A stretch of 42,705 bases of DNA, taken from NCBI RefSeq assembly GCF_002086675.1, contig NZ_MVIF01000044.1, positions 1 to 42,705 of the forward strand. The letters are read 5' to 3'. Under the pieces are notes generated by a model. The model was not told the origin of the DNA, made no database searches, and was given only the letters and a program-made list of their open reading frames with translations. A program made the position numbers and the translations under genes. This DNA comes from Mycobacterium persicum. GTDB taxonomy: Bacteria; Actinomycetota; Actinomycetes; Mycobacteriales; Mycobacteriaceae. This document shows positions 8,879 to 17,514 of this stretch, one piece after another (position 1 is the stretch's first letter; each line of letters begins with the position of its first letter).

Positions 8879-9721
8879 TCATCGTTGGTCTCGCGCTTCC
8901 ACCACAGCTTCGTCCCCCGCAACCGGGCGGTGCCCCCCGGTCGGCTGTTCCCCGGTCCACGAAACCTGGAGCACCCCTAGGGGCTCTGACTGGTCGAATG
9001 CTACCGCCCGGGACCGATACAGTTCGAGCAGCGCCAGGAAGCGCCCCACCACCTCGATCGGCGCCTGACAGTCGGCGACCAGCTCAGAAAATGTGGCCCA
9101 TTGGCCACCGCCGCGCGCTTGCAGCATCGCGAGTAGGTGTTGGGCCTGCTCGGCGACCGAGACGGTCTGCTCGTGCAGGTGTGCGGTCGCCACCGTGGGA
9201 GCCGGCCGGGGAGTCAGGGCGACCGCGGCGATCTCGGCGAAGCGCTCCGCGTCGACACCCAGCATCACTTCGGGCAACAGGCCGGCGAACCGGTCTTCCA
9301 ATGACACCGCGCGCGGGTAACTGCGCAACGCGGTGGCCTCCAGCTCGGCGAACATCTCCGCGACGTGCTTGAACGCCCGGTATTGCAGCAGCCGGGCGAA
9401 CAGCAGATCACGCACCTCAAGCAGGGCGAGATCCTCTTCGTCGTCGACCTGCCCGGCCGGCAACAGCCGGGCCGCCTTGAGGTCGAGCAAGGTCGCGGCG
9501 ACCACCAGAAACGCCGTGGTCTCCTCCAGGTCCAGCTGGGCGCCAATGGCTTTGGTATAGGCGATGAAGTCGTCGGTAACCTGATGCAGGGCCACTTCGG
9601 TGACATCGAGCCGGTGGGCGAAAATCAGCTGCAGCAGCAGATCGAACGGACCCTCGAAGTTGGTCAGCCGGACCTGAAAGCCGTTCTGAGGTACGGTGTC
9701 TGGATTCGCGGTGTCGTTCAC
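8879..9721 (-). CDS. scpA: Segregation and condensation protein ScpA (kleisin)
   Basis: The product is 280 residues. The N-terminal FQVRLTNFEGPFDLLLQLI is the hallmark of ScpA; residues about 90-110 (LLDLKAARLLPA) continue the SMC-neck-binding helical region. The C-terminal winged helix (VVGRFLALLELYRSRAVAFDQ) binds the SMC head. Together with ScpB and SMC it compacts and separates chromosomes. GTG at 9721 overlaps the parA-type stop by four bases, so expression is probably coupled. About 30 residues after the winged helix (GEQPTGGHRPVAG) look disordered. Confidence 0.95.
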   Translation of the reverse strand: MNDTANPDTVPQNGFQVRLTNFEGPFDLLLQLIFAHRLDVTEVALHQVTDDFIAYTKAIGAQLDLEETTAFLVVAATLLDLKAARLLPAGQVDDEEDLALLEVRDLLFARLLQYRAFKHVAEMFAELEATALRSYPRAVSLEDRFAGLLPEVMLGVDAERFAEIAAVALTPRPAPTVATAHLHEQTVSVAEQAQHLLAMLQARGGGQWATFSELVADCQAPIEVVGRFLALLELYRSRAVAFDQSEPLGVLQVSWTGEQPTGGHRPVAGDEAVVEARDQR

Positions 9722-10674
9722 ACGCCGAATCGGTCGATGAACTCGCGAGCCAGGGCACGATAGGCCACGGCACCGCCGGACTTGGGGGCCCAGGTCGTGA
9801 TGGGTTCGCCCGCGACGGTGGTCTCGGGGAAACGAACCGTGCGGGTGATCACGGTATCGAACACTAGGTCACCGAACCGCTCGACGACGCGGGCCATCAC
9901 CTCTCGGGCGTTGACGGTGCGCGGGTCATACCGGGTCAGCAGGATGCCGCTGATCTCCAGCTTGGGGTTCAGCCGGTCGCGCACCTTGTCGACAGTGTCG
10001 GTCAGCAACGCCAGGCCGCGCAGCGAGAAGAACTCACACTCGGTCGGGATGACCACACCGTCCGCGCAGGCCAGCCCGTTGACGGTGAGCAGACCCAACG
10101 ATGGCTGGCAGTCGATGAGCACATAGTCGTAGCGGTCCAGCACCGGGTACAGCGCCCGGCCCAGGGTCTGCTCCCGGCCCACCTCGTTGACCAGCTGGAT
10201 CTCGGCGGCCGACAGGTCGATATTGCTGGGCACCAGATCCATGTCCTTGACCCGGGTGTGAATCAGCACGTCGTCGATCGACACGCGCGGCTCCACCAGC
10301 ACGTTGTGGATAGTCTTTTCCAGCTCGTAGTGCGGGACACCCAGGCCCGCCGACAACGCCCCCTGCGGGTCCATGTCCACCAGCAGCACCCGCCGGCCGT
10401 ACTCGGCCAACGCGGCACCCAGGTTGATGGTCGACGTGGTTTTCCCGACGCCGCCCTTCTGGTTGCACATCGCCACCACCTTGGCCGGCCCGTGTGCGGT
10501 CCGCGGCACCGGGTCAGGAACCGCCCGCGGCGGCCGTCCGGTCAGGCCGACTTCGATGCCGCTGTCGGGGTGGTCGGTCATACCCGGTCGCGGCTGAGGG
10601 TGACGGGCGTCAGGATGGGCATCGCAGGAAAGTCTAACGGCTTCCTCCGCCTGCGCCGGGAGACCCGCGGGCAA
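9718..10674 (-). CDS. ParA/Soj-type ATPase linked to scpAB
   Basis: The 318-residue protein has a deviant Walker A motif KGGVGKTT preceded by VVAMCNQ, then LLVDMDPQGALSAGLG and YVLIDCQPSLGLLTVNGL. It is a ParA-family dimeric ATPase of the kind that positions DNA or protein cargo on the nucleoid. The chromosomal parAB pair normally lies at oriC, and no parB is next to this gene, so it is a second ParA-like protein functionally tied to scpA by a four-base overlap. The listed start is TTG at 10674; ATG at 10581 (MTDHPDSG) is an alternative, and the first 30 residues add no recognisable domain. From memory, it matches Rv1708. Confidence 0.9.
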   Translation of the reverse strand: MPAGLPAQAEEAVRLSCDAHPDARHPQPRPGMTDHPDSGIEVGLTGRPPRAVPDPVPRTAHGPAKVVAMCNQKGGVGKTTSTINLGAALAEYGRRVLLVDMDPQGALSAGLGVPHYELEKTIHNVLVEPRVSIDDVLIHTRVKDMDLVPSNIDLSAAEIQLVNEVGREQTLGRALYPVLDRYDYVLIDCQPSLGLLTVNGLACADGVVIPTECEFFSLRGLALLTDTVDKVRDRLNPKLEISGILLTRYDPRTVNAREVMARVVERFGDLVFDTVITRTVRFPETTVAGEPITTWAPKSGGAVAYRALAREFIDRFGV

Positions 10675-10760
10675 CTATGGGAGCTATGCCGTCGTCGGCA
10701 GCCCCAGGACCGCGGCGCTGTGACATGCTTCTCCGGCAAGCGCATTTCTTGGGAGCTGCT

Positions 10761-12320
10761 ATGGACGACACGAGCACCGGCCGACGAAGCCACGCCGATC
10801 AACTCGACGCCCGGCTACTGCGGATCGCCGGGGTGTGTGTCCTGGGTTCGATGATGTCGATCGTGGACACGACGGTGGTCACCGTCGCGCAGCGCACCTT
10901 CGTCGCCACGTTCCACACCACTCAAGCCATGGTCGCCTGGACCATGACCGGCTACACCCTTGCTTTGGCAGCGGTGATCCCGCTGGCCGGTTGGGTAGCC
11001 GACCGGTTCGGCACCAAGCGGCCCTTCATGGGCTCGTTGCTGGCGTTCACCTTCGGCTCATTGCTGTGCGCGATGGCGCCCAACATCACTCTGCTGGTCG
11101 CGTTTCGGGTGGTACAGGGCCTCGGCGGCGGCATGCTGATGCCGCTGGTGCTGACCATCCTCACCCGAGAGGCGGGCCCCCGGCGGCTCGGGCGGGTGCT
11201 GGCCATCTTGGGCATTCCGATGCTGCTCGGCCCCGTGTTCGGCCCGGTGCTGGGCGGCTGGCTGATCGACAGCTATGGATGGCAATGGATCTTCTGGATC
11301 AACCTGCCGATCGGACTGGTCACATTGCTGCTTGCGGCAATCGTCTTCCCGGGGGATCAGCCGACACCGTCGGAGTCGTTCGACGTTCTCGGCATGCTGC
11401 TGCTTTCCCCCGGCCTGGCCACATTCCTGTACGGGGTGTCGGTTATTCCCGCGCGCGGAACGGTGACCGATCGCCATGTGTGGATACCGGCCGCGCTCGG
11501 TCTGGCGTTGATCGTCGGGTTCGTCTTACATGCCGGTTACCGCGCCGAGCATCCGCTGATCGATCTGCGGTTGTTCACTAACCGCGTGGTCGCACTTGCC
11601 AACTCGGCGATGTTTCTGTTCGCCGTCTCCTTTTTCGGCGCCGGACTGCTATTCCCGAGCTATTTTCAGGAGTTGCTGCACCAGACGCCATTAGGGGCCG
11701 GGATGAGCATGGTGCCGAGGGGAATCGGCGCCATGGTGACCATGCCACTGGCCGGATCCATGATGGACAAACGCGGCCCGGGCAAGATCCTGCTGGTCGG
11801 CGTGACGCTGATCGCGGCGGGCATGGGCATCTTCGCCTACGGGGTGGCCGGACAAGCGGCGTACCTGCCGACGCTGCTCATCGGATTGTCGATCATGGGC
11901 CTGGGCATGGGTTTGACGATGATGCCGCTTTCCGCCGCCGCGGTGCAGACCCTGGCCCCGCATCACATCGCGCGGGGTTCGACGCTGGTCAGTGTCAATC
12001 AGCAGGTGGGCGCATCGGTGGGAACGGCCTTGATGTCGATGATCCTGACCAGCCAGTTCAATCGCAGCGAAAACGTCGCCGCCGCACGCAAGATCGCGGA
12101 CCTACAAGAGGATGCGGCCCGGCGCGGGGTACCGGTCGACCCGTCGTCGATTCCGCCGCAGGCACTCAACCCGGACTTCAAAGGCAATGTGCTGCATGAC
12201 CTTTCGCATGCATACAGCGTGGTGTTCGCGGCAGCGGTGGTGCTGGTGGCGTTGACACTGGTCCCGGTGGCATTTCTGCCGCGCAAGCCCGCGGGTCAGA
12301 TGTCACAGAGTGTGAAATAA
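10761..12320 (+). CDS. DHA2-family MFS drug-efflux-type transporter
   Basis: About 519 residues with 14 predicted membrane helices, as in EmrB/QacA proteins that export drugs by proton antiport across the inner membrane. Motif D1/A (GWVADRFGTKRP) follows helix 2, and antiporter motif C (LGPVFGPVLGGWL) lies in helix 5. A soluble loop near residue 450-475 (RKIADLQEDAARRG) precedes the last helix. I chose ATG at 10761 (MDDTSTGRR) because GGGAG lies six bases upstream; a longer frame from 10677 lacks a ribosome site. It is divergent from the parA-type gene and 29 bases upstream of the TerB-Coq4 gene. The substrate is unknown. M. tuberculosis carries a sulphate-permease-like gene here, as I recall. 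Confidence 0.92.
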   Translation: MDDTSTGRRSHADQLDARLLRIAGVCVLGSMMSIVDTTVVTVAQRTFVATFHTTQAMVAWTMTGYTLALAAVIPLAGWVADRFGTKRPFMGSLLAFTFGSLLCAMAPNITLLVAFRVVQGLGGGMLMPLVLTILTREAGPRRLGRVLAILGIPMLLGPVFGPVLGGWLIDSYGWQWIFWINLPIGLVTLLLAAIVFPGDQPTPSESFDVLGMLLLSPGLATFLYGVSVIPARGTVTDRHVWIPAALGLALIVGFVLHAGYRAEHPLIDLRLFTNRVVALANSAMFLFAVSFFGAGLLFPSYFQELLHQTPLGAGMSMVPRGIGAMVTMPLAGSMMDKRGPGKILLVGVTLIAAGMGIFAYGVAGQAAYLPTLLIGLSIMGLGMGLTMMPLSAAAVQTLAPHHIARGSTLVSVNQQVGASVGTALMSMILTSQFNRSENVAAARKIADLQEDAARRGVPVDPSSIPPQALNPDFKGNVLHDLSHAYSVVFAAAVVLVALTLVPVAFLPRKPAGQMSQSVK

Positions 12321-12349
12321 CCAGCCGCTCGTCTGGATATGCTTGCACG

Positions 12350-13366
12350 ATGACTTCGCGGGAAGGACCGTCGCACATCGCCAGCGAGAATCCGCAACGG
12401 TTGCCGACGAAACGCGACGTGGAAATCAGCATTGCCGCAATGGCCGGTGTTGCCAAGTCCAACGGCCTCTCAGCAATCGATGAGAGCCTCCTGGAAGCCG
12501 CAAGCAGGTATCTGGCCGATGACGACATCGACTGGAGAAAGGTTGCCGAGCGCCCGGCCGACGACATATCGGCCAGGCTCGAATCCGACGTCGCTCAACG
12601 CTGCGCGTTGTTCCTGATGACCGCTGCGATTTTCGCCCACGGGAGCGTTCAGCTGCCGAGAGTCGAGGCGAGCCTGAAGATCGCGAGGACGCTCGGTTGC
12701 CATGAGGGGTTCCTCGATGACCTACTCGATATTGCCCGCGGGCGCGAATTCATCGGGGCCATGCGAATCAGGGCAAAGCTCATGAGCAGCCATGGCACCT
12801 CCCGCATTCAGGTGCTGAAGGGCTTCTGGGACAACATGTCGGGTTACCTCGGGCTTTCGACCGATCCGGTGCTGGCTGCGTCCTATCACAAGCTGGGCCT
12901 CCTCGAACCGGGCCTGCTCGGACGCGAACTGTGGGCCCACTATGTCCGGAACAACCTGAGGTTTCCGGGAGAGAAAGGCACCACGGGCGAGTTCATTGTT
13001 TCGCATGACGTGGCTCACGTTTTGTCCGCGTATTCGACGGAGCCTGCCGGTGAAATTCTTGCCGGAGCGTTCACGGTCGGATATAAGGCCCGCAACCCAT
13101 TTGCACCGCTGCTGCTGGTGCTCCTGCAGTTTCAGGCCGGCATAAAAATTGACTTTCGGTCCGAGGCGCTGACCGGATCACTGGATCCCGCCGGCTATAT
13201 GGATGCTTTTCGGCGCGGCCTGGAGTGCAAAGCCGACCTTACCTACGGGAGTTGGGACTGGCGACGCTACGCCGAGGTACCGGTGGTGGAGCTTCGCGAG
13301 CGGTTGGCGATTCCACCGCAAGCGGCGCCGGCCGTTGCGGGCGGCACCTATCAAGAAGTCTTATGA
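12350..13366 (+). CDS. TerB-like / Coq4-like two-domain protein
   Basis: This 338-residue protein joins two regions. Residues about 25-130 are helical and acidic (AAMAGVAKSNGLSAIDESLL, then ARLESDVAQRCALFLMTAAIFAHG) and resemble the TerB fold. Residues about 185-323 resemble Coq4: the metal motif HDxxH-x11-E is exact (H219, D220, H223, E235), and the end FRRGLECKADL...WRRYAEVPVVELRERLAI follows the Coq4 C-terminal pattern. Coq4 binds a metal and acts on the head group of ubiquinone precursors. Mycobacteria use menaquinone, so a different quinone-like or lipid substrate is likely. It may be cotranscribed with the MFS gene. Base composition is less GC-rich than neighbours. The fusion call is my inference from motifs. 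Confidence 0.72.
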   Translation: MTSREGPSHIASENPQRLPTKRDVEISIAAMAGVAKSNGLSAIDESLLEAASRYLADDDIDWRKVAERPADDISARLESDVAQRCALFLMTAAIFAHGSVQLPRVEASLKIARTLGCHEGFLDDLLDIARGREFIGAMRIRAKLMSSHGTSRIQVLKGFWDNMSGYLGLSTDPVLAASYHKLGLLEPGLLGRELWAHYVRNNLRFPGEKGTTGEFIVSHDVAHVLSAYSTEPAGEILAGAFTVGYKARNPFAPLLLVLLQFQAGIKIDFRSEALTGSLDPAGYMDAFRRGLECKADLTYGSWDWRRYAEVPVVELRERLAIPPQAAPAVAGGTYQEVL

Positions 13367-13549
13367 AGTTTTGTCAAGTCTGAGAGGTCGCTACCAGCGC
13401 TAATTGCCGGGAACCGACACGCGGGTCAGACATTAGACGAGCGGTGATTTTAATCTTCGTTAACTACTCCTACCGGGGGATTTAACAAAGCCGTAATTTC
13501 ACTTCGGCCTGCGCGTCACAGGGACTGCGGATACAAACTAATGCACTGA

Positions 13550-13571
13550 TTGCCGACATCTTGCCGACATC
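13550..13571. repeat. Tandem 11-bp duplication TTGCCGACATC
   Basis: Two exact head-to-tail copies lie 46 bases before the ATG of the short upstream open frame. It may be a regulator binding pair or a simple slippage duplication. Confidence 0.85.
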
Positions 13572-13616
13572 GTCGTCGCGACCGGCCGCGTCAGTCCCAA
13601 GCGCTAGGTGGTGTCG

Positions 13617-13724
13617 ATGACCGTCAATTTCTCTGCCAACGACGTTGATTGCTCTCGTCGCGTCGCTTCCGCACGCTCAGGCGGGGTCGGCGGTCGGGCA
13701 TCGGCCGTCGCGATCGGACGGTAG
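13617..13724 (+). other. Short upstream open frame ending in an amber stop just before the PPE gene
   Basis: ATG at 13617 has a good ribosome site (AGGTGGTG, four bases upstream) and encodes 35 residues (starting MTVNFSAND) before TAG at 13722. The stop is in the same frame as the PPE gene, whose GTG follows after one codon. It is either an upstream regulatory peptide or the former N-terminus of the PPE protein cut by a nonsense codon. Confidence 0.5.
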
Positions 13725-13727
13725 GCC

Positions 13728-14837
13728 GTGCCCGGCGTACAGATTTTGCCTGTTGCCGCAAGTCCGCCGGTGGTCGGCGGCATCGGCCCCGGGCTGCTGT
13801 CCGATTTCGCGGCGTTGCCGCCCGAGATCAATTCCGGGCGGATGTACAGCGGCCCCGGCTCGGGGCCACTGATGGCCGCCGCGGCGGCGTGGAACCGCCT
13901 TGCGGATGATCTGGAGACCGCGGCTACTGCTTACAGTTCGCTGATCCTGGAGCTGACCGCCCTGCCGTGGCGCGGTACGGCCGCCGATGCCATGGTGGCT
14001 TCCGTTCTGCCGTTTGTCAGTTGGCTCGGTTCCACAGCGGCACTTGCCGAACAGGCCGCAATTCAGGCCGGCGCGGCCGCAGCCGCATTTGAGTTGGCGT
14101 TTGCGCTGACGGTGCCGCCGCCGGTGATCACGGCCAACAGGGCGTTATTGACGGCGCTGGTCGCGACCAACTGGTTCGGGCAAAACACCCCGGCGATCGC
14201 GACGGCCGAAGCCCACTACGCCGAGATGTGGGTTCAAGACGCCACCGCCATGCACGAATACGCCGCCGCCGCGGCGATCGCCTCGGCATTGACGCCGTTC
14301 ACCCCGCCACCGAAGGCCGCCAACCCCTACCCGACGTCGATTCCGTGGGACACCCTGCTCGAGTACTGGACCACGATTCTGAACGCCTTGGCCATCACGG
14401 AGGCGTTCGTTTACGACGGCGGCGGGCTGACCCTCAATGGCTTGCAGGTCGCCGGAGCGATGTTGTGGTCCAACGCTGCCAACGCCGAAGCGCCGGCCGC
14501 CGCGGCCGCAGCGGCGGCCGGCGTGCCCGGCGCCGCCGCGGCGTGGAGCTTGTCGCAAGTGGGCGCCGGACCGGCGGCGATCAGTGCCGGTCTGGCCGTC
14601 AAGATCGGACCGATGTCGGTGCCACCGGGGTGGGACCCCGTGCCCTCGGCCGCAGGCGCCAAGGTGACGACGGTGTCGCCCCGTGGCGTCCGCGCCGCCG
14701 TCCGGGCCGGTGAAATGTCGGGCCTGCTGCCGGGCGTATCACCGTCACGGTCGCGAGCGGCTGAGGCCGGCGGCAACTTCGGCCGCCGGTATGGATCACG
14801 AATCCGGGTGACATGTCGCCCGCCGAACGCCGGATAA
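13728..14837 (+). CDS. PPE family protein, SVP subgroup, with atypical N-terminus (PPE23-like)
   Basis: The 369-residue product has the conserved PPE domain: [19 protein letters not shown], then alanine-rich helices with [17 protein letters not shown], and the SVP signature (GPMSVPPGW) near residue 295. PPE proteins are exported by type VII secretion, usually bound to a PE partner; no PE gene is present here. The canonical MDF start is replaced by SDF, so translation must begin earlier. GTG at 13728 is the only start in frame after the TAG at 13722 and adds about 26 residues ([14 protein letters not shown]). Position and SVP type match PPE23 of M. tuberculosis, which as I recall also has an N-terminal extension. 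Confidence 0.88.
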   Translation: MPGVQILPVAASPPVVGGIGPGLLSDFAALPPEINSGRMYSGPGSGPLMAAAAAWNRLADDLETAATAYSSLILELTALPWRGTAADAMVASVLPFVSWLGSTAALAEQAAIQAGAAAAAFELAFALTVPPPVITANRALLTALVATNWFGQNTPAIATAEAHYAEMWVQDATAMHEYAAAAAIASALTPFTPPPKAANPYPTSIPWDTLLEYWTTILNALAITEAFVYDGGGLTLNGLQVAGAMLWSNAANAEAPAAAAAAAAGVPGAAAAWSLSQVGAGPAAISAGLAVKIGPMSVPPGWDPVPSAAGAKVTTVSPRGVRAAVRAGEMSGLLPGVSPSRSRAAEAGGNFGRRYGSRIRVTCRPPNAG

Positions 14838-14889
14838 CCGGTTCAGTGATCGACATGGCGAGCCGCCATTACGTAAGGAGCTCATAGCG

Positions 14890-16062
14890 ATGGATTTCGG
14901 GGCGCTGCCACCGGAGGTCAACTCCGGACGCTTGTACGCCGGACCGGGATCAGCCCCGCTGGTCGCGGCGGCGTCGGCCTGGAGCGGGCTGGCTTCCGAG
15001 CTGAGTTTGGCCGCCGACGGCTACGAGCGGGTGGTGATGACGCTACACGCCGAAGAATGGCTGGGGCCGGCGTCGACGCTGATGATGGAGGCGGTCCTAC
15101 CGTACCTGGGGTGGATGCGAGCCGCCGCCGCGCAGGCCGAGCAGGCCGCAACTCAGGCACGGGCGGCGGCGGCGGCATTCGAGACGGCGTTTGCCGCCGT
15201 CGTGCCCCCACCGCTCATCGCGGCCAATCGCGCTCAGCTGGCATCGCTGATCGCGAAAAACGTGTACGGACAATACGGCGCCGCGATCGCGGCCCTGGAA
15301 GCTCAATATGCCGAGATGTGGGCGCAGGACTCCAGGGCGATGTACAGCTATGCGGGTTCCTCGGCGAGCGCGGCGCAGCTGACCCCGTACACCCCGCCGC
15401 CGCACATCACCAGCCCCGCCGCGGCCGCAACCCAGTCCGCCGCGGTCACCCAAGCCGTCGCAACCTCGGCCGGGGCGGCGCAGAACACGTTGGCGGGGCT
15501 GATTTCTGAGCTGCCGAGCATGCTGCTGGGACTCGCATCACCCGTCTCATCGGTCCTGACCGCTGGGGGTTTGACCTCGAATCCGGGATGGCTGCAGTGG
15601 CTCATCGACTGGTATATGCCGATATCGCAACTCCTCTACAACACCGTGGGTCTGCCATATTTCGCCATCGGTATCGGCAACAGCCTGATCACGTCGTGGC
15701 GGGCGCTCGGTTGGATCGGACCGCAGGCCGCCGATGCCGCCGCCGGAGCGGCGTCAGCAGCGGCAACCGCCGCGCCAGCGGCTCTCGGCGGCGCCGGACC
15801 GGTAACCGCCGGTTTGGGCAACGCATCCGCCCTCGGCAAGTTGTCGGTGCCGCCCACCTGGTCCGCCAATCCGGGCCCGGGCCCGGCGGTCGCGGACGCC
15901 GCGCCATTGGCCAGCGACATCGTCAACCCGCCGGAGGCCGGTGCGCCGGGAAGTCTGCTGGGCGGATTGCCACTGGCCGGCCCGGGCGCTGCCGCCGCCG
16001 GCGCGGGACCCAAGTACGGGTTTCGAGTCACCGTGATGTCCCGGCCGCCATTTGCGGGATGA
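14890..16062 (+). CDS. PPE family protein, SVP subgroup (PPE22-like)
   Basis: This 390-residue PPE protein starts canonically ([20 protein letters not shown]) with AAGGAG upstream. The PPE domain runs to about residue 175 with the WxG-like helical hairpin and [18 protein letters not shown] hydrophobic middle ([29 protein letters not shown]) precedes the SVP motif ([11 protein letters not shown]) near residue 320 and an alanine/glycine-rich tail ending [12 protein letters not shown]. It is 52 bases after the other PPE gene, probably cotranscribed. The usual PE partner is missing, so it may pair with one encoded elsewhere. From memory, it matches Rv1705c. Confidence 0.93.
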   Translation: MDFGALPPEVNSGRLYAGPGSAPLVAAASAWSGLASELSLAADGYERVVMTLHAEEWLGPASTLMMEAVLPYLGWMRAAAAQAEQAATQARAAAAAFETAFAAVVPPPLIAANRAQLASLIAKNVYGQYGAAIAALEAQYAEMWAQDSRAMYSYAGSSASAAQLTPYTPPPHITSPAAAATQSAAVTQAVATSAGAAQNTLAGLISELPSMLLGLASPVSSVLTAGGLTSNPGWLQWLIDWYMPISQLLYNTVGLPYFAIGIGNSLITSWRALGWIGPQAADAAAGAASAAATAAPAALGGAGPVTAGLGNASALGKLSVPPTWSANPGPGPAVADAAPLASDIVNPPEAGAPGSLLGGLPLAGPGAAAAGAGPKYGFRVTVMSRPPFAG

Positions 16063-16113
16063 CCGCCGCTGCGGTGGTGCACAATTCAATCCACCACGTG
16101 ATGAGGACCCCAC

Positions 16114-17514
16114 ATGCCGCACCTGCAGCGCAGGCTTTCCAACCGTCACATCCAGCTGATCGCCATCGGGGGTGCGATCGGCACCGGCCTGTTCATGGGC
16201 TCCGGACGCACCATTTCCCTTGCCGGACCCGCCGTCCTGGTGGTGTACGCAATCATCGGGTTCTTCGTGTTTTTCGTGCTGCGGGCGATGGGTGAATTGC
16301 TGCTGTCGAACCTGAGCTACAAGTCGTTCGTCGATTTCACTGCCGACCTGTTGGGGCCTGCCGCGGCGTTTTATCTGGGGTGGTCGTACTGGTTCGCCTG
16401 GGTCGTCACCGGCATCGCAGACCTGGTCGCGATCACCGGCTACGCCAGGTTCTGGTGGCCCGCCTCGCCGATGTGGTTACCGGCGCTGCTCACCGTTGGC
16501 CTCATCCTGACGGTCAACTTGTTCAGCGTCGGCCATTTCGGCGAGATGGAATTTTGGCTGGCGTTGATCAAGGTCGTGGCGATACTGAGCCTGATCCTCT
16601 TGGGCGCATTCCTGGTGGTGACCAACTTCGTTTCCCCGCAAGGGGATCGGGCGACGATCGAAAACCTGTGGAACGACGGCGGATTGTTCCCTCAGGGCTT
16701 CATGGGCTTGGCCAGTGGCTTCCAAATCGCGTTCTTCGCCTACATCGGTGTCGAACTCGTCGGCACCGCCGCCGGCGAAACGGCCAACCCGCCCCGCACC
16801 ATTCCCCGGGCGATCAATGCCGTTCCGGTGCGGGTGGCGATCTTCTACGTCGGCGCGCTGGTGGCAATCCTGGCCGTGGTGCCCTGGCGGCGCTTCGCCA
16901 GCGGCCAATCCCCGTTCGTGACAATGTTCTCGCTGGCGGGTCTTGCGGCAGCAGCATCAGTGGTCAACTTCGTGGTGACCACCGCGGCCGCCTCGTCAGC
17001 GAACTCCGGGGTGTTTTCCACCGGCCGGATGCTGTTCGGTCTGGCCGACGAGGGCAGCGCGCCGGCAGTGTTCCAACGGCTCAACCGCGGGGGGGTGCCC
17101 GCGTCGGCCATCGTGTTCACGGCTCCGCTGCTGCTGACCTCCATACCGCTGCTCTACGCGGGCGGTTCGGTGATCGGCGCCTTCACCCTGATCACCACCG
17201 TCGCCTCGCTGCTCTTCATGTTCGTGTGGACGACGATCGTCGTCAGCTACCTCGTATACCGTCGCCGGCACCCACAGCGGCACGCCGGCTCCCTCTACAA
17301 GATGCCCGGCGGCGTCAGCATGTGTTGGGCGGTCCTGGCTTTCTTTGTATTCGTGATCTGGACCCTCACCACCAAGACCGAAACCGCGGTCGCGTTGGCG
17401 TTGGTCCCGCTCTGGTTCATGACCCTCACCGGGGGTTGGCTGATGGTCCGGCGGCGCGCCCCGAGCGTGCCCGCCTGCCGTGAGCCTTCAGCACCACATC
17501 ACGCACCGCGGTGA
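16114..17514 (+). CDS. cycA: CycA-type D-serine/D-alanine/glycine permease
   Basis: A 466-residue amino-acid transporter of the APC superfamily with 12 predicted inner-membrane helices. The N-terminal QLIAIGGAIGTGLFMGSGR is the substrate-site signature of the amino-acid permease group, and FSGHFGEME-like and AYIGVELVGTAAGETANP blocks are typical. In mycobacteria the orthologue takes up D-serine, alanine and glycine and affects D-cycloserine uptake. It follows the PPE pair by 51 bases. Its last 89 bases are shared with the convergent EboF-type gene, an unusually long overlap. From memory, it matches Rv1704c. Confidence 0.93.
   Translation: MPHLQRRLSNRHIQLIAIGGAIGTGLFMGSGRTISLAGPAVLVVYAIIGFFVFFVLRAMGELLLSNLSYKSFVDFTADLLGPAAAFYLGWSYWFAWVVTGIADLVAITGYARFWWPASPMWLPALLTVGLILTVNLFSVGHFGEMEFWLALIKVVAILSLILLGAFLVVTNFVSPQGDRATIENLWNDGGLFPQGFMGLASGFQIAFFAYIGVELVGTAAGETANPPRTIPRAINAVPVRVAIFYVGALVAILAVVPWRRFASGQSPFVTMFSLAGLAAAASVVNFVVTTAAASSANSGVFSTGRMLFGLADEGSAPAVFQRLNRGGVPASAIVFTAPLLLTSIPLLYAGGSVIGAFTLITTVASLLFMFVWTTIVVSYLVYRRRHPQRHAGSLYKMPGGVSMCWAVLAFFVFVIWTLTTKTETAVALALVPLWFMTLTGGWLMVRRRAPSVPACREPSAPHHAPR

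Larger units (their letters stand above)
13367..13727. other. Leader region upstream of the PPE genes
   Basis: This 361-base gap holds an AT-rich stretch (about 13445-13500, unusual here) suitable for a promoter, a tandem 11-base duplication, and a short open frame ending six bases before the PPE start. No confident -10/-35 pair could be assigned. The conserved gene order and the AT-rich block suggest that transcription of the PPE-PPE-cycA set begins here. Confidence 0.5.

Noticed and set aside
12350..13366. Ubiquinone biosynthesis gene coq4
   Set aside because: Mycobacteria use menaquinone and the protein has an extra TerB-like domain; only a Coq4-like fold is claimed.
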